This document shows positions 8,552 through 16,117 of a DNA stretch of 16,117 nucleotides, piece after piece. Each line of letters opens with the position of its first letter. The stretch's first letter is position 1. Below the pieces are notes generated by a model. It had not been told where the DNA came from. It saw only the letters and a program-made list of their open reading frames with translations, and ran no database searches. A program made the translations under genes and the position numbers. The stretch comes from Auxenochlorella pyrenoidosa (taxonomy: Eukaryota; Chlorophyta; Trebouxiophyceae; Chlorellales; Chlorellaceae): NCBI GenBank assembly GCA_001430745.1, contig KQ481946.1, forward strand, positions 653,830 to 669,946, given 5' to 3'.

Positions 8552-10721
8552 CTAGTCGAGCGACATCAGTCCGCCGCCAATGTCGCTCTGCGCAGCAGCC
8601 CCGGTGCGCCCCTCGGCCGCCGCTGCCGCCCCTCGCAGCTCCGCCAGCACGCTGCTGAAGGGCCGGTAGGGCAGGCGCAGCAGCAGGCTGGCCCCGGCCG
8701 CGCCGCCCTTGCCCTCCGCTGCCAGCTCGGCGCTGGCGCCCGCCGCGTTGACAGCAAAGGGCAGCTGCACCTCCAGCGGCTGGCAGCCCGGCACGCGGAG
8801 CCGCACAACCTGGGCGCACACGCTGGCCTGCACGCTGGCAGGCTGGCGCCGCGCGGTCACTGCTGCTGCTGGCGGCAGGGGCACAGAGATGCAGACAGCT
8901 GTGGCCGGCTTGCCCTGGTACTCGATGCGTGGCTGCAGCTGCGGCAGGCCGTCGCCCTGCCCCTGCTGCCCCTCCTGGGGCCGCAACCGCCCCTCGGGCT
9001 CTGCTGCTGCTGCAGGTTCTGCTTGAGACGGTGTTCCCGACTGCTGCTTGGTCCGCTGCGCAGCCGCTGTGACCGTCTGCCGCTGCTGGCGCTTACTGGC
9101 CAGCAGTGCAAACGCGGGCGTGCCGTCCTCTTCCCCTCCTGGCAGCACCTCTTTGATCAGCGGAGCGCCGCCGGCGCTGGCACTGCCCCCGCCGACTCCA
9201 CCAGCCGCATAATCTCCGCCGATGCCGACAGGTCCGCTGTCTGCAGCTGGCACCGCCGCGTCAGCAGCCACCTCTGGCGCCACACGGATGAACTGCGGGG
9301 GCGGGCCGCCCTGCCCCTTGTACCGCATCTTGGGCAGGCGGTACTGTGGGTCCAGCTCCAGCCCGGTCTGCAGGTGGAGGGTGAGGTGGGGGCAGGGCAG
9401 GAGGTGGGCGCAAGCAGCGGGGGGCAGTTGGGCACGTGGGGCACAGCTGCATGCCCGGCTGCCGACTGCTCAGCGGCCCGGGATGCTGGACGTCTGGAGG
9501 GACAGAGGGACGGCAACATGCAGGCTGGCAGACTACTTGTCAGACTGCCGCAGCAGACGGCCCGCAGGCGCCCAGGCCTGGCGGCTCGCTCCTGCCCGCG
9601 GCACCACAACACTTCCCCAGCAGGAGCAGGGCATGTCGCCCCACCTGCTGCGCCGCCATGCCCAGCGCCAGCTGGATGAGGAACAGCTTGAGCGGGCGGT
9701 GCTGCGCGCAGGCGGCCAGCAGGTCGCTGGCCAGGATACAGTCCAGCACTGCGGGGCGGGGCGGCGGAGCGGTGATCTGACCCGAGGGCTGGGCGGCTGC
9801 ACGCGCGTCTGTCGGGCCAGTCCCTTGGCCACCCCCGCCCCTGCCCACACGCCCCGACATGCCGTGCTGACCCAGCGGCGCAGACGGCCGGCGCGTGCAG
9901 CCGCCCGGCCCTGCCCTGGCCAGCACCCACCTAGGCAGGGAGCGCCCTGGTGGTCCAGGTCGATGCGCGCGGCGCCCATGCTCATGGGGAAGCGCATGGC
10001 GGGTGGCGCCTCGCCGCCCCGCCCTGCCTCCAAATGCTGCCTCACCTGCAGCCAGGGCAGCAGCGCATGGTGGAAGCGGGCAGCAGCTGGGTGCCTGCAG
10101 CACACGCCAGCCACGTCGGGGCTGCAGCGCGGACTCGCAGCTCTGTAAAGAGGCAGCAGGCTGATGGCAGCAGGGGTGTCGACTCGCCTCGGGCGGAACA
10201 GCTCCGCCGCGCGCCCATCCTGGTGGCAGCGGCATCTTGGTTGAGCCGCACACGTTGACAAACACTTTTTGTCCCTGCTCGTTGGCGGTCTTCACAACAA
10301 AACTGCAGAGGGCAATTGCGGGCAGCAAGAGGAGGCTTGCGGAGGTGAATGACAATCGGTATTGATGCACGCAACTTCAGATTGACTGGGGAATGTTGCG
10401 CAAGCCCTTGCAATCCCCACAACCAGAAAACTGCCCAGCCCAGCGCACCCAGGCTCGGGAAAGACCTCCAGGCGGTCAGCTGGTGGCGGCTGCGCCGCGC
10501 CTCCCTGCGCCCGCTGCACCGATCCCAGAAGGTCCTGCAAGCAATGCGAAAGCCAAAATATTCCTTTGAGCAGCTGCTAGTGAGCGAGAATGCAGCAGAG
10601 GCGACAACTGCGAAGCGCTTACCTGCAAGACTGGCTCGCCGGCGCCTGCATGGCTTTTGGCCAGCTGTCCAAGAAGCTTAGAAGGAGAGGCCAAGGTTGA
10701 AGCTCCGAGCGGCTCTGCCAT
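8552..10721 (-). CDS. PIH1 domain-containing protein (R2TP/dynein-assembly type Hsp90 co-chaperone family)
   Basis: Exons in transcript order: 10721-10623, 10534-10449, 10302-10188, 10045-9931, 9748-9645, 9367-8552. They total 1335 nt, or 444 aa, and all phases agree. Residues 54-200 are the PIH1 N domain: FPEPGFVVKT, KVFVNVCGS, PLPPGW, RFPMSMG, LDHQGAPCLVLDCI, LKLFLIQLALG and LPKMRYKG. Lys66 and Lys74 occupy the positions of the two lysines that bind phospho-peptides in human PIH1D1. Residues 205-315 are a low-complexity Ala/Gly/Gln linker. Residues 318-414 look like the CS-type C-terminal domain (LRVPGCQPLEVQLPFAV, LLLRLPYRPF). PIH1 proteins act in the cytosol with Hsp90 and the RUVBL ATPases to assemble snoRNPs, PIKKs or dynein arms. 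Which paralogue this is cannot be settled by eye. ATG 10721 has A at -3 and G at +4; the frame is open upstream without any family likeness. Confidence 0.87.
10046..10187 (-). other. GC-AG intron 3 of the PIH1 gene
   Basis: The donor GAG|GCGAGT follows residues GGAVPPE. The acceptor CTGCAG|GTGAGG resumes with VRQHLEAG. The joined PIH1 sequence has the expected spacing, and both sides are phase 0. No suitable GT donor lies nearby. Confidence 0.7.
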
Positions 10722-11119
10722 TCTGCAATTACAATGTTGACCGGCGCCTAGAAGCTGTAGAAATGCCGAGCACGAGTGCTCAGAACATCGATGGCCGCTA
10801 CCAGAAGACGTGACTTCACAGCATGCAGATTCCTGCCTCCCTGCCAAAAGCACTGCTGGCGTCAGCAGGGCAGCAGGGCAGCGGGGTTCCATCCGGGATT
10901 CCAGGTGACGCTGGATGGCAAGGTTTGCCCTCACCTCTGAAAGCATTACCCTGCAATAATGGACACCAAGCCAACGAACGCCCTTTGATCCAATATCCAC
11001 GAGGCTCCTGAAGGTGTTGTGCCCTTGGACGGCAGCCAAGCGCACAAGGGAGCCAGCCAGCCTCCCGGTGGAGCACCGCCTGCCGGCACCGGGGCGCCCA
11101 GCTCTGGGCTCTGCACCAT

Positions 11120-11217
11120 TGCCTGCCTGCCTGCCCGCCCGCCGCAGTGAAGCGGCACTCCCGTCTGCCCGCCTGCCTGCCTGCATACTGCTGCTGCTGC
11201 CCATCACCTGCCTGCCC
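11120..11217. repeat. Imperfect CTGCC/CTG short-repeat tract
   Basis: Runs of CTGCCTGCCTGCC occur near 11122-11136 and 11171-11185, followed by CTGCTGCTGC and another CTGCCTGCC. The tract is non-coding and lies upstream of the PIH1 gene. Confidence 0.6.
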
Positions 11218-11569
11218 TCTGCCACCGCCATGCCTTGCTCTGCCAACTGACTAGTCAATGCTGGCACCAGCCAAGGATGCTCGACAAGTACTCGAAATCC
11301 TGAGCCCCGCTGTGGGCCCTGCTGATCCCACACAAGTCGCTGAGGCTGCCGGCCATCCCACCAGCACATGCCCGCTCATTGGCCTGCACCTTATGAACCA
11401 CCCTTGATGATGTTAGCAGAGAGCCTTGACGCTGCGGCAGGGAGACCCCATGAGGGGCTCGCTGACGCCCTGTCCGTGTGTCGCTGTAGGCCCTGCTCTG
11501 TGCGGTCAGAGGCAGGCACAATGTGCAGCTCTGCTTGCATGTGCATTTGCCCAGCGTTCTTGCGGCGCT

Positions 11570-11574
11570 TTACA
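11570..11574 (-). terminator. TGTAA polyadenylation signal of the sarcosine-oxidase-like gene (tentative)
   Basis: TGTAA on the minus strand lies only about 15 nt after the stop codon. This would give an unusually short 3' UTR, but no other TGTAA was found in the following 800 nt of that strand before the PIH1 start region. Confidence 0.4.
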
Positions 11575-11588
11575 CAGTGCGTTACGCA

Positions 11589-13686
11589 TCATTGCGAGAC
11601 CCCAGCATCCTCCAGGCACCGGCCCAGCTCCGTCCAGCTGTCAAAGTGCAGCGGGCGCGCCTCAGCACCCAGCGCCACGCGGTCAAATGCCACTGCCGCA
11701 GCGTTGACCGCCTCTGGCGGCTGCCCCTCCAGCTCTGCCACCGCCAGGCGGGCCACCAGGGGCGCCAGCTGGTCGCCGGGCAGGGCGCCAGGGGCGGCAG
11801 CAGCAGCAGGGAAGGCAGCCACGACGCGGCCGCGCTCGAAGCCCGGATGGCTGCCGGCGGCGGGCTCGCCGTCGGGCGTCGCGAGCAGCTGCAGGGCGAG
11901 GCGTGCGGGGGCCGCCAGGCGGGCACCCACTCCGTTGACCAGCCGGGCTGCTAGGCCGCCCGCCGTCTCCAGCCTTCGCTCCGCTGCCTCCTTGCGCTGC
12001 TGCGCCTCTGCCAGCTGGGCCAGCTGCCGCTCGATGGCCTCCTCTGACTGCGGCCGCTCCTCCAGGCCCGCCGCCGCAGCTGCTGCTGCTGCCGCCGCCG
12101 CCGTCTCAATCCCCCCGCTGGATGCTGCTTCCAGCAGCGCTGATGCAGCTAAGCTGCCGCCGCCGCCAGCTGATCCTGCTTCCCCCTGGCTGGACCCCCG
12201 CTCAGCTGGCCTGCCTGCTGCCTCGCCATCTGCCAGGCTCTGCGCGACCAGCAAGCCGCCAGGCGCCCAGCCAAGCACAGGAGTGCCCCAGCAGCTGTCC
12301 ACGGCCGTTGGGTCATCCACCGCCCTGCTGCCGCCCGTGCCCAGCAGCTGCCACACAGGCAGCGAGGTGCAGTCCTCCTGCGCCTGCCAGCGCGCTGCCG
12401 GCACCCGCAGCAGCTGTACGCCAGGCGCCGCCAGGCCAAAGGCCGCAAAGCACTGCCGCGCTGCAGCCGCCTCTGGCAGCAGCACCAGCTGCTCCACCTC
12501 CCAAATGGTCTCTGCCCCCGACTCCTCGGCTGCGCCCGCTGCTGCAGGGCCGCAGCGCAGCGCAAAGTGCCCGCCCGCGTCGCGCCAGCCCAGCAGGCCC
12601 CGCGGCCGCCCCGCTGGCGCCACGTCGGCGCCAGCCCTGGCCGCCATTGCTGCCAGCACCGCGGCCGCCAGCCGGCCCTGCACCATCCCCCCAAGGGGGG
12701 TGTACAGCGCTGCGGAGCCCCGGGGAGGGCGCAGGCGCGAGAAGGCAGCACCCACCTCCTCGGCCGACAGCATGCCAAAGCGCAGGCCAGCTGCCTGCAC
12801 AGGCATGGTGTGGGACGGGGGTGCGGGAGAGAGCGAGGGGTTGGGGGCGAGCGCCGGACTAAGAGCATGCTTGGTCAGCAGTCAAATGAACAAGATGTAA
12901 CTTTTAAATGAGCAAAAATCAAAAGTGTGAGAGCACCCTACTAGTGCTCAGTGCTGCCCGGTTGTGCAGCGCAGCCGAGCAACTGGACAGTGGACATAGG
13001 AGGGAGGGACCGACCAGGCGAGCAGCCAGGAGCCAGGCTGCGCACCTTGCACGCATCCTGCATTGCGCCCAGCGCATCGCTGGCGGCGCTGCTGCCTCGA
13101 GCCGGCGCAATGTCGATGCTGCCGCACAGCTGGAGCAGGCCTCGCGCGTCCGTGGCCGCCTCAATGCCCCGCCACAGCGCCAGCGCTTCTGTGGCCTCGC
13201 TGCAACGTTAGTGTGGGCTTGGTTTGGGCCTCAGAGGGCATGCTGCGAGGACAGCAAGCAAGCACAGGGACTGCCAGAGAGGGGCTGGAGCCCACGTCTG
13301 ACCAGGTGAGCCCTGCCGTGCCCCATCCTCTTCCACCGGAAGCGCACACAGCACGTGTCTCACTTGACCAGGTGTGGGGTGGCAGCTGGGAGGTGCAGGA
13401 TGATATCGGCAAGTCGCGGGCTGCTGCTGCTTGCCGCCAGCTGCGGCACGGCATACTCCACAAGGACCGTCCTCCTGCCGGCCCTGGCAAGCATGTAGGC
13501 TGCAGCATACGCCTGCAGGCTGCTACCTATGACCGCCACATCAGCAGCACGACGTGGGGTGGCAGAAGCAGCGGCTGCTGGGCCAGGGCCGCCTGCCGCC
13601 GCTGCCGTTGCCGGAAGGCTGCGCCGGCGGTGGACAGCAGCGGTGGTGGCACTGCCAACGCATGCAGTCCCGGTGTTGCATGCCAT
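11589..13686 (-). CDS. Divergent sarcosine oxidase-like (DAO family) FAD-oxidoreductase relative, probable pseudoenzyme
   Basis: Exons in transcript order: 13686-13364 (donor AA|GTGAGA), 13199-13046 (donor AAG|GTGCGC), 12794-11589. They total 1683 nt, or 560 aa. Residues 1-47 are Ala/Arg/Ser-rich, like a plastid transit peptide. Residues 48-77 have the beta-alpha-beta shape of an FAD-binding Rossmann fold (DVAVIGSS...ARAGRRTVLVE), but the GxGxxG glycines after the first are lost. Next come SSSSPRLADIILH in place of the family's GSSHGxSRIIR, and ALWRGIEAATDARGLLQLCG and LSAEEVGAAFSRLRPPRGS, which match the substrate-oxidase core. Residues near 370-450 are a low-complexity Ala-rich insert with a short coiled coil. 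The C-terminal part keeps TPD...HPGF but has Leu where the covalent-flavin Cys sits, and lacks GFSGHGFK. Family membership is likely; activity is doubtful. The last residues are not a peroxisomal signal. Confidence 0.72.
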
Positions 13687-14306
13687 CTGAAGGATCACAG
13701 AGATGAAATGGGTCTGAGCAATGCACGGAGCCCTGAAAGCCGGCAAATTCAGGCGCAGGGTTTGGAACTGTTCAGTTGAGAGCGTGTATGAACTATGAGA
13801 CGCTGCCGATGATGCGATTGCATTCAGGGTATGTGTAGAACAGTTGCATGCGCCTGCTGCAGCCTGATGAAGCACCTGGTGTCGGCTGGCGGGATGCCAT
13901 GCACGACGTGTGCTCCCAGTGCCGCAATTGAGCAAAGTGCTTTGCCAATTACGATCTGGGCCTGATCTGCTCGTTCCGTCGCTCTTCCTACAGCAGCCCG
14001 CTGGCAGCGGCCTGCAGCTGTCTTTCTGTTGGGTTTTGAGTTGATTAAACGACTTCCGCGGGACTAAGGACCCCTTTCGACTCGGAGACTTGAGCGATTG
14101 CGCAGGTGAGGCAGGGGCCGAGCTTTGCCGTGCTTCAAAGCGTCGCTGGTGGCGCTCATCCTGCATTCACACGGTCTGCATACAATGAGCATCACCTGAC
14201 CGCGCCTGCAACTGCTCCTGCCGCCTCCGCTGCTCCTGCCGCCGCCAGTGCCCGCCGCCGCCACTCGATGCCTCCACCCTGCCCTGCGCTGCCTGCGCCT
14301 GCAGCC
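13687..14306. promoter_or_regulatory. Shared 5' region between the divergent sarcosine-oxidase-like and RBMX2 genes
   Basis: The two start codons point away from each other with about 620 bp between them, so the promoters probably lie back to back or are shared. No TATA box was seen. The stretch 13690-14060 is less GC-rich than the flanking exons. No other gene was recognised. Confidence 0.5.
14106..14304 (+). other. Probable 5' UTR intron of RBMX2
   Basis: A strong donor GCAG|GTGAGG at 14106 and a pyrimidine-rich acceptor CGCCTGCAG ending at 14304 bracket 199 bases. The acceptor lies two bases before the conserved ATG at 14307. Removing this intron deletes an in-frame upstream ATG at 14268 that would otherwise add 13 unconserved residues. 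Confidence 0.5.
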
Positions 14307-16117
14307 ATGAACCCGCTGACGCAGATCAAGAACACGCAGCGGGTGACCAAGGCGGAGATCGAGCTGGGCCTGACGGACAAGGCCTCCTGGCACGATCGCT
14401 TCAAGCACAGCGCGTACGTCTTCGCCGGCGGCCTGCCCTTTGAGCTGACAGAGGGCGACCTGCTGGCGGTGTTTGCCCAGTACGGAGAGGTGGTGGACAT
14501 CCACCTGGTGCGGGATAAGAAGACAGGTGGGTTGCTGCAGGGCCGTTACACGTGGGGCGAGGGGGGCGCCAGGCAGGCGGGGGCTGCCCGCTGCGGAATT
14601 CATGCTCGCTGAGGCGTGCACGCGGCGGCACTCCTTGAGCTCGGCGGCTGCGCTGCCCATCGACGGCACGGTGCCAGCGCCAAGGCGCGTGGCTGGCCCT
14701 CTCCTGGACCGTGCCAACGCCGGGCCCCGGGCCCGAGCCAGCGCTCCCTGGCCTCACCCCGGCTCGCCCCGATGCTGCTCCTCCCGGCCTTGTGCCCTAC
14801 CGCCAACCTCCCCCCCACCCCGCCGCCACCCTCCCCCCCCCCCCACCCCGCCCGCAGGCAAGTCGCGCGGCTTTGCCTTTTTGGCGTACGAGGACCAGCG
14901 CAGCACGGTGCTGGCGGTGGACAACCTGAGCGGGGCGCGCGTGGCGGGGCGCGTGGTGCGCGTGGAGCACGTGGACAACTACAAGCGCAAGCGGGCCGAG
15001 GTGCGTTGTGCTGGGTGCTTGCATGCGTGGCATGGGGGTGGGAGGCAGGACGGGGGCTGGGGGGGGGTCTAGCTGGTGGTTGGGCTGGTGGTGGTGGTCG
15101 TTTGGTGGAGGGCGGCAGGACGGGGGCTGCGGTGGGCAAGGCGGCGCACCTTACGCCGGGTGCCAGGGCAGGTGGAGGCGTGCTGCCGGCGGGGGCGCAG
15201 CGCCCCTCGCTCAGCCCTGACCTGCCTTGCTTGGGGTGCAAGGAAATGGTAGCGTGGATCTGGCTGGTTTGTGACTCCCCCGTCTGCACCTCCAGGTGTG
15301 CTGGCACGTGGTGCTGTTGCGCCGACCTTGCTTGCCAACTGCGCGCCCTTCCCCGCCCAACCACCCCTGGTCCGTAGATGGAGGGCGAACCAGTGCCAGA
15401 GAGCGACGAGGACGAGGAGGAGGAGGCTGCAGCGCGGCAGGCGGCAGCAGCGCAGCAGCAGCAGCAAGCAGACGATGGCGGGGCAGCAGACGCCGGCGGC
15501 GGCGGCGGCGGCAACGAGCCGTGGGGCGGCAGCACTAGCATTGTGTCCCTGCTCACCGCCACAGCCGGGCAGGGCAAGGTGAAGACGTGGGCGGAGATAC
15601 AGGCAGAGGCGGCGCGCAAGAAGCGGGAGCAGGAGGCGGCGGCAGAGGCGGCGGCGGGCGGCTGGGGCCCGCCGCCGCCGCCGCGGCCACCGGTGGCAGA
15701 GCTGGCGGGGCGCAGCAAGAAGGAGAAGAAGGAGAAGAAGAAGCAGAAGAAGGTGAGTCTGGGCAGGAAGGCAGGGTTTTGGTTCGTATGGCGGCCAGCG
15801 GCGAAGCTTTCCCCAAGAACTCGGAAAGGCGGCGCGGCTCAGCCATGGAGCGCAGGCACTGTGGAGATGAACGGTCAGCACGGCCCTGCTTGCCTGCATG
15901 CCCCCCACCCGGCTGTGCTCACTGCCCCTGGCCGCAGGAGAAGAAGAAAAAGGAGAAGAAGGGCAAGAAGGAGAAGCGCAAGCCCAAGGAGGGCGGGAGC
16001 GGCAGCTCCTCAGACAACAGCAGCAGCGAGGAGGAGGGGCAGGCACGGCCCGCGCCGCCGCCGCCCGCAGCCGCTGCCGACAACCGTCGTCTGGAGCAGC
16101 AGGAAGCTGCAATGCAG
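14307..16117 (+). CDS. RBMX2: RNA-binding motif protein X-linked 2 (RBMX2/Ist3/Snu17), RES-complex splicing factor, 3'-partial
   Basis: Exons seen: 14307-14526, 14858-15000, 15378-15752, 15938-16117, continuing past the window. They give 306 aa so far. The N terminus MNPLTQIKNTQ and the SWHDRFKHSAYVF stretch are diagnostic of RBMX2/Ist3. The RRM at about residues 36-114 has RNP2 YVFAGGLPF, the block ELTEGDLLAVFAQYGEVVDI, and RNP1 KSRGFAFLAYEDQRST. After it come an acidic run, a poly-Gln/Ala/Gly stretch, then KTWAEIQAEAARKKRE and a long Lys/Glu-rich tail, usual for the disordered C terminus of this protein. In yeast and humans the protein sits in the RES complex of the activated spliceosome and helps splicing and retention of pre-mRNA. 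ATG 14307 is chosen because homologues begin with MNPLT. The stop codon is outside the window. Confidence 0.93.
15034..15067 (+). other. Putative G-quadruplex motif in RBMX2 intron 2
   Basis: Four G runs (15034-15038, 15040-15042, 15052-15056, 15059-15067) are separated by loops of 1, 9 and 2 bases. This fits the usual G3+N1-7 pattern with one slightly long loop. The motif lies on the transcribed RNA sense strand, 33 bases after the donor site. Confidence 0.5.

Larger units (their letters stand above)
10722..11588. other. Intergenic: sarcosine-oxidase-like 3' UTR and PIH1 promoter/5' UTR
   Basis: No gene was recognised in these 867 bases. A minus-strand frame stays open from 11369 into the PIH1 start, but its sequence has no family motif, so chance openness in GC-rich DNA is the simplest view. 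A TTGCAG sits two bases before the PIH1 ATG and could be the acceptor of a 5' UTR intron, although its pyrimidine tract is poor. An imperfect CTGCC repeat occupies 11120-11217. Confidence 0.4.

Noticed and set aside
8468..9679. 403-codon open frame on the + strand
   Set aside because: It is antisense to the last PIH1 exons and has no recognisable motif.
10476..11369. 297-codon minus-strand frame that contains the PIH1 first exon
   Set aside because: The first 216 codons have no family likeness, and the PIH1 exon ends at a good GTAAGC donor. Only the part from 10721 to 10623 is accepted.
11403..11466. Possible C/D-box snoRNA (TGATGA near 11405, CTGA near 11461)
   Set aside because: The C box has T instead of a purine in front, and no closing stem pairs outside the boxes.
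11368..12900. 510-codon open frame on the + strand
   Set aside because: It lies antisense to exon 3 of the sarcosine-oxidase-like gene. Its Ser/Ala/Pro-rich sequence has no family motif, while the minus strand joins in phase to upstream exons. Long shadow frames are common in GC-rich coding DNA.
14600..15718. 372-codon open frame on the - strand (a similar one occurs at 15069-16112)
   Set aside because: It runs antisense across RBMX2 exons and introns alike with no motif. The plus-strand RRM is unmistakable.
1..16117. CRISPR arrays, insertion sequences, viral or toxin genes
   Set aside because: No regularly spaced direct repeats, transposase, integrase, capsid or toxin motifs were seen on either strand.

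Overview
The window looks like nuclear DNA of a green alga, most likely a coccoid trebouxiophyte of the Chlorella/Micractinium kind. The sequence is GC-rich. It carries five spliced protein genes with about 25 short introns, the TGTAA polyadenylation signal typical of green algae, an extensin-like Pro-rich wall protein, and low-complexity Ala/Gln/Pro tracts. No bacterial operon, CRISPR array or transposon was seen. All gene models were built by hand from protein-family motifs, reading frame and splice-site phase. Every internal junction keeps the frame.

Layout. At 1-29 is the 3' end of a tRNA with a Pol III terminator. At 407-5361 (+) is a secreted protein with a signal peptide and seven SRCR domains (12 exons, 918 aa). 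At 5977-7856 (+) is a secreted fusion of a Pro-rich segment and a barwin/PR-4 domain (5 exons, 349 aa). At 8552-10721 (-) is a PIH1-domain co-chaperone (6 exons, 444 aa). At 11589-13686 (-) is a very divergent sarcosine-oxidase-like flavoprotein relative (3 exons, 560 aa). At 14307-16117 (+, open at the window end) is the splicing factor RBMX2/Ist3 of the RES complex (4 exons seen, 306 aa). The barwin and PIH1 genes are tail to tail with probably overlapping 3' UTRs. The sarcosine-oxidase-like and RBMX2 genes are head to head across about 620 bp.

The genes do not form one pathway. The first two are both secreted, lie on the same strand, and join an animal-style pattern-recognition fold (SRCR) to a plant-style defence fold (PR-4). 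A shared extracellular or defence role is possible but only inferred. The other three are housekeeping-type or orphan intracellular proteins.

The most notable observations are these. (1) The SRCR gene is built of seven modules separated by phase-1 introns, like animal exon-shuffled genes. (2) Three of about 25 introns appear to use GC-AG borders with strong flanking donors. (3) The sarcosine-oxidase-like protein has lost its dinucleotide-binding glycines and its flavin-attachment Cys, which suggests a pseudoenzyme. (4) A barwin domain with all six Cys sits behind an extensin-like stalk.
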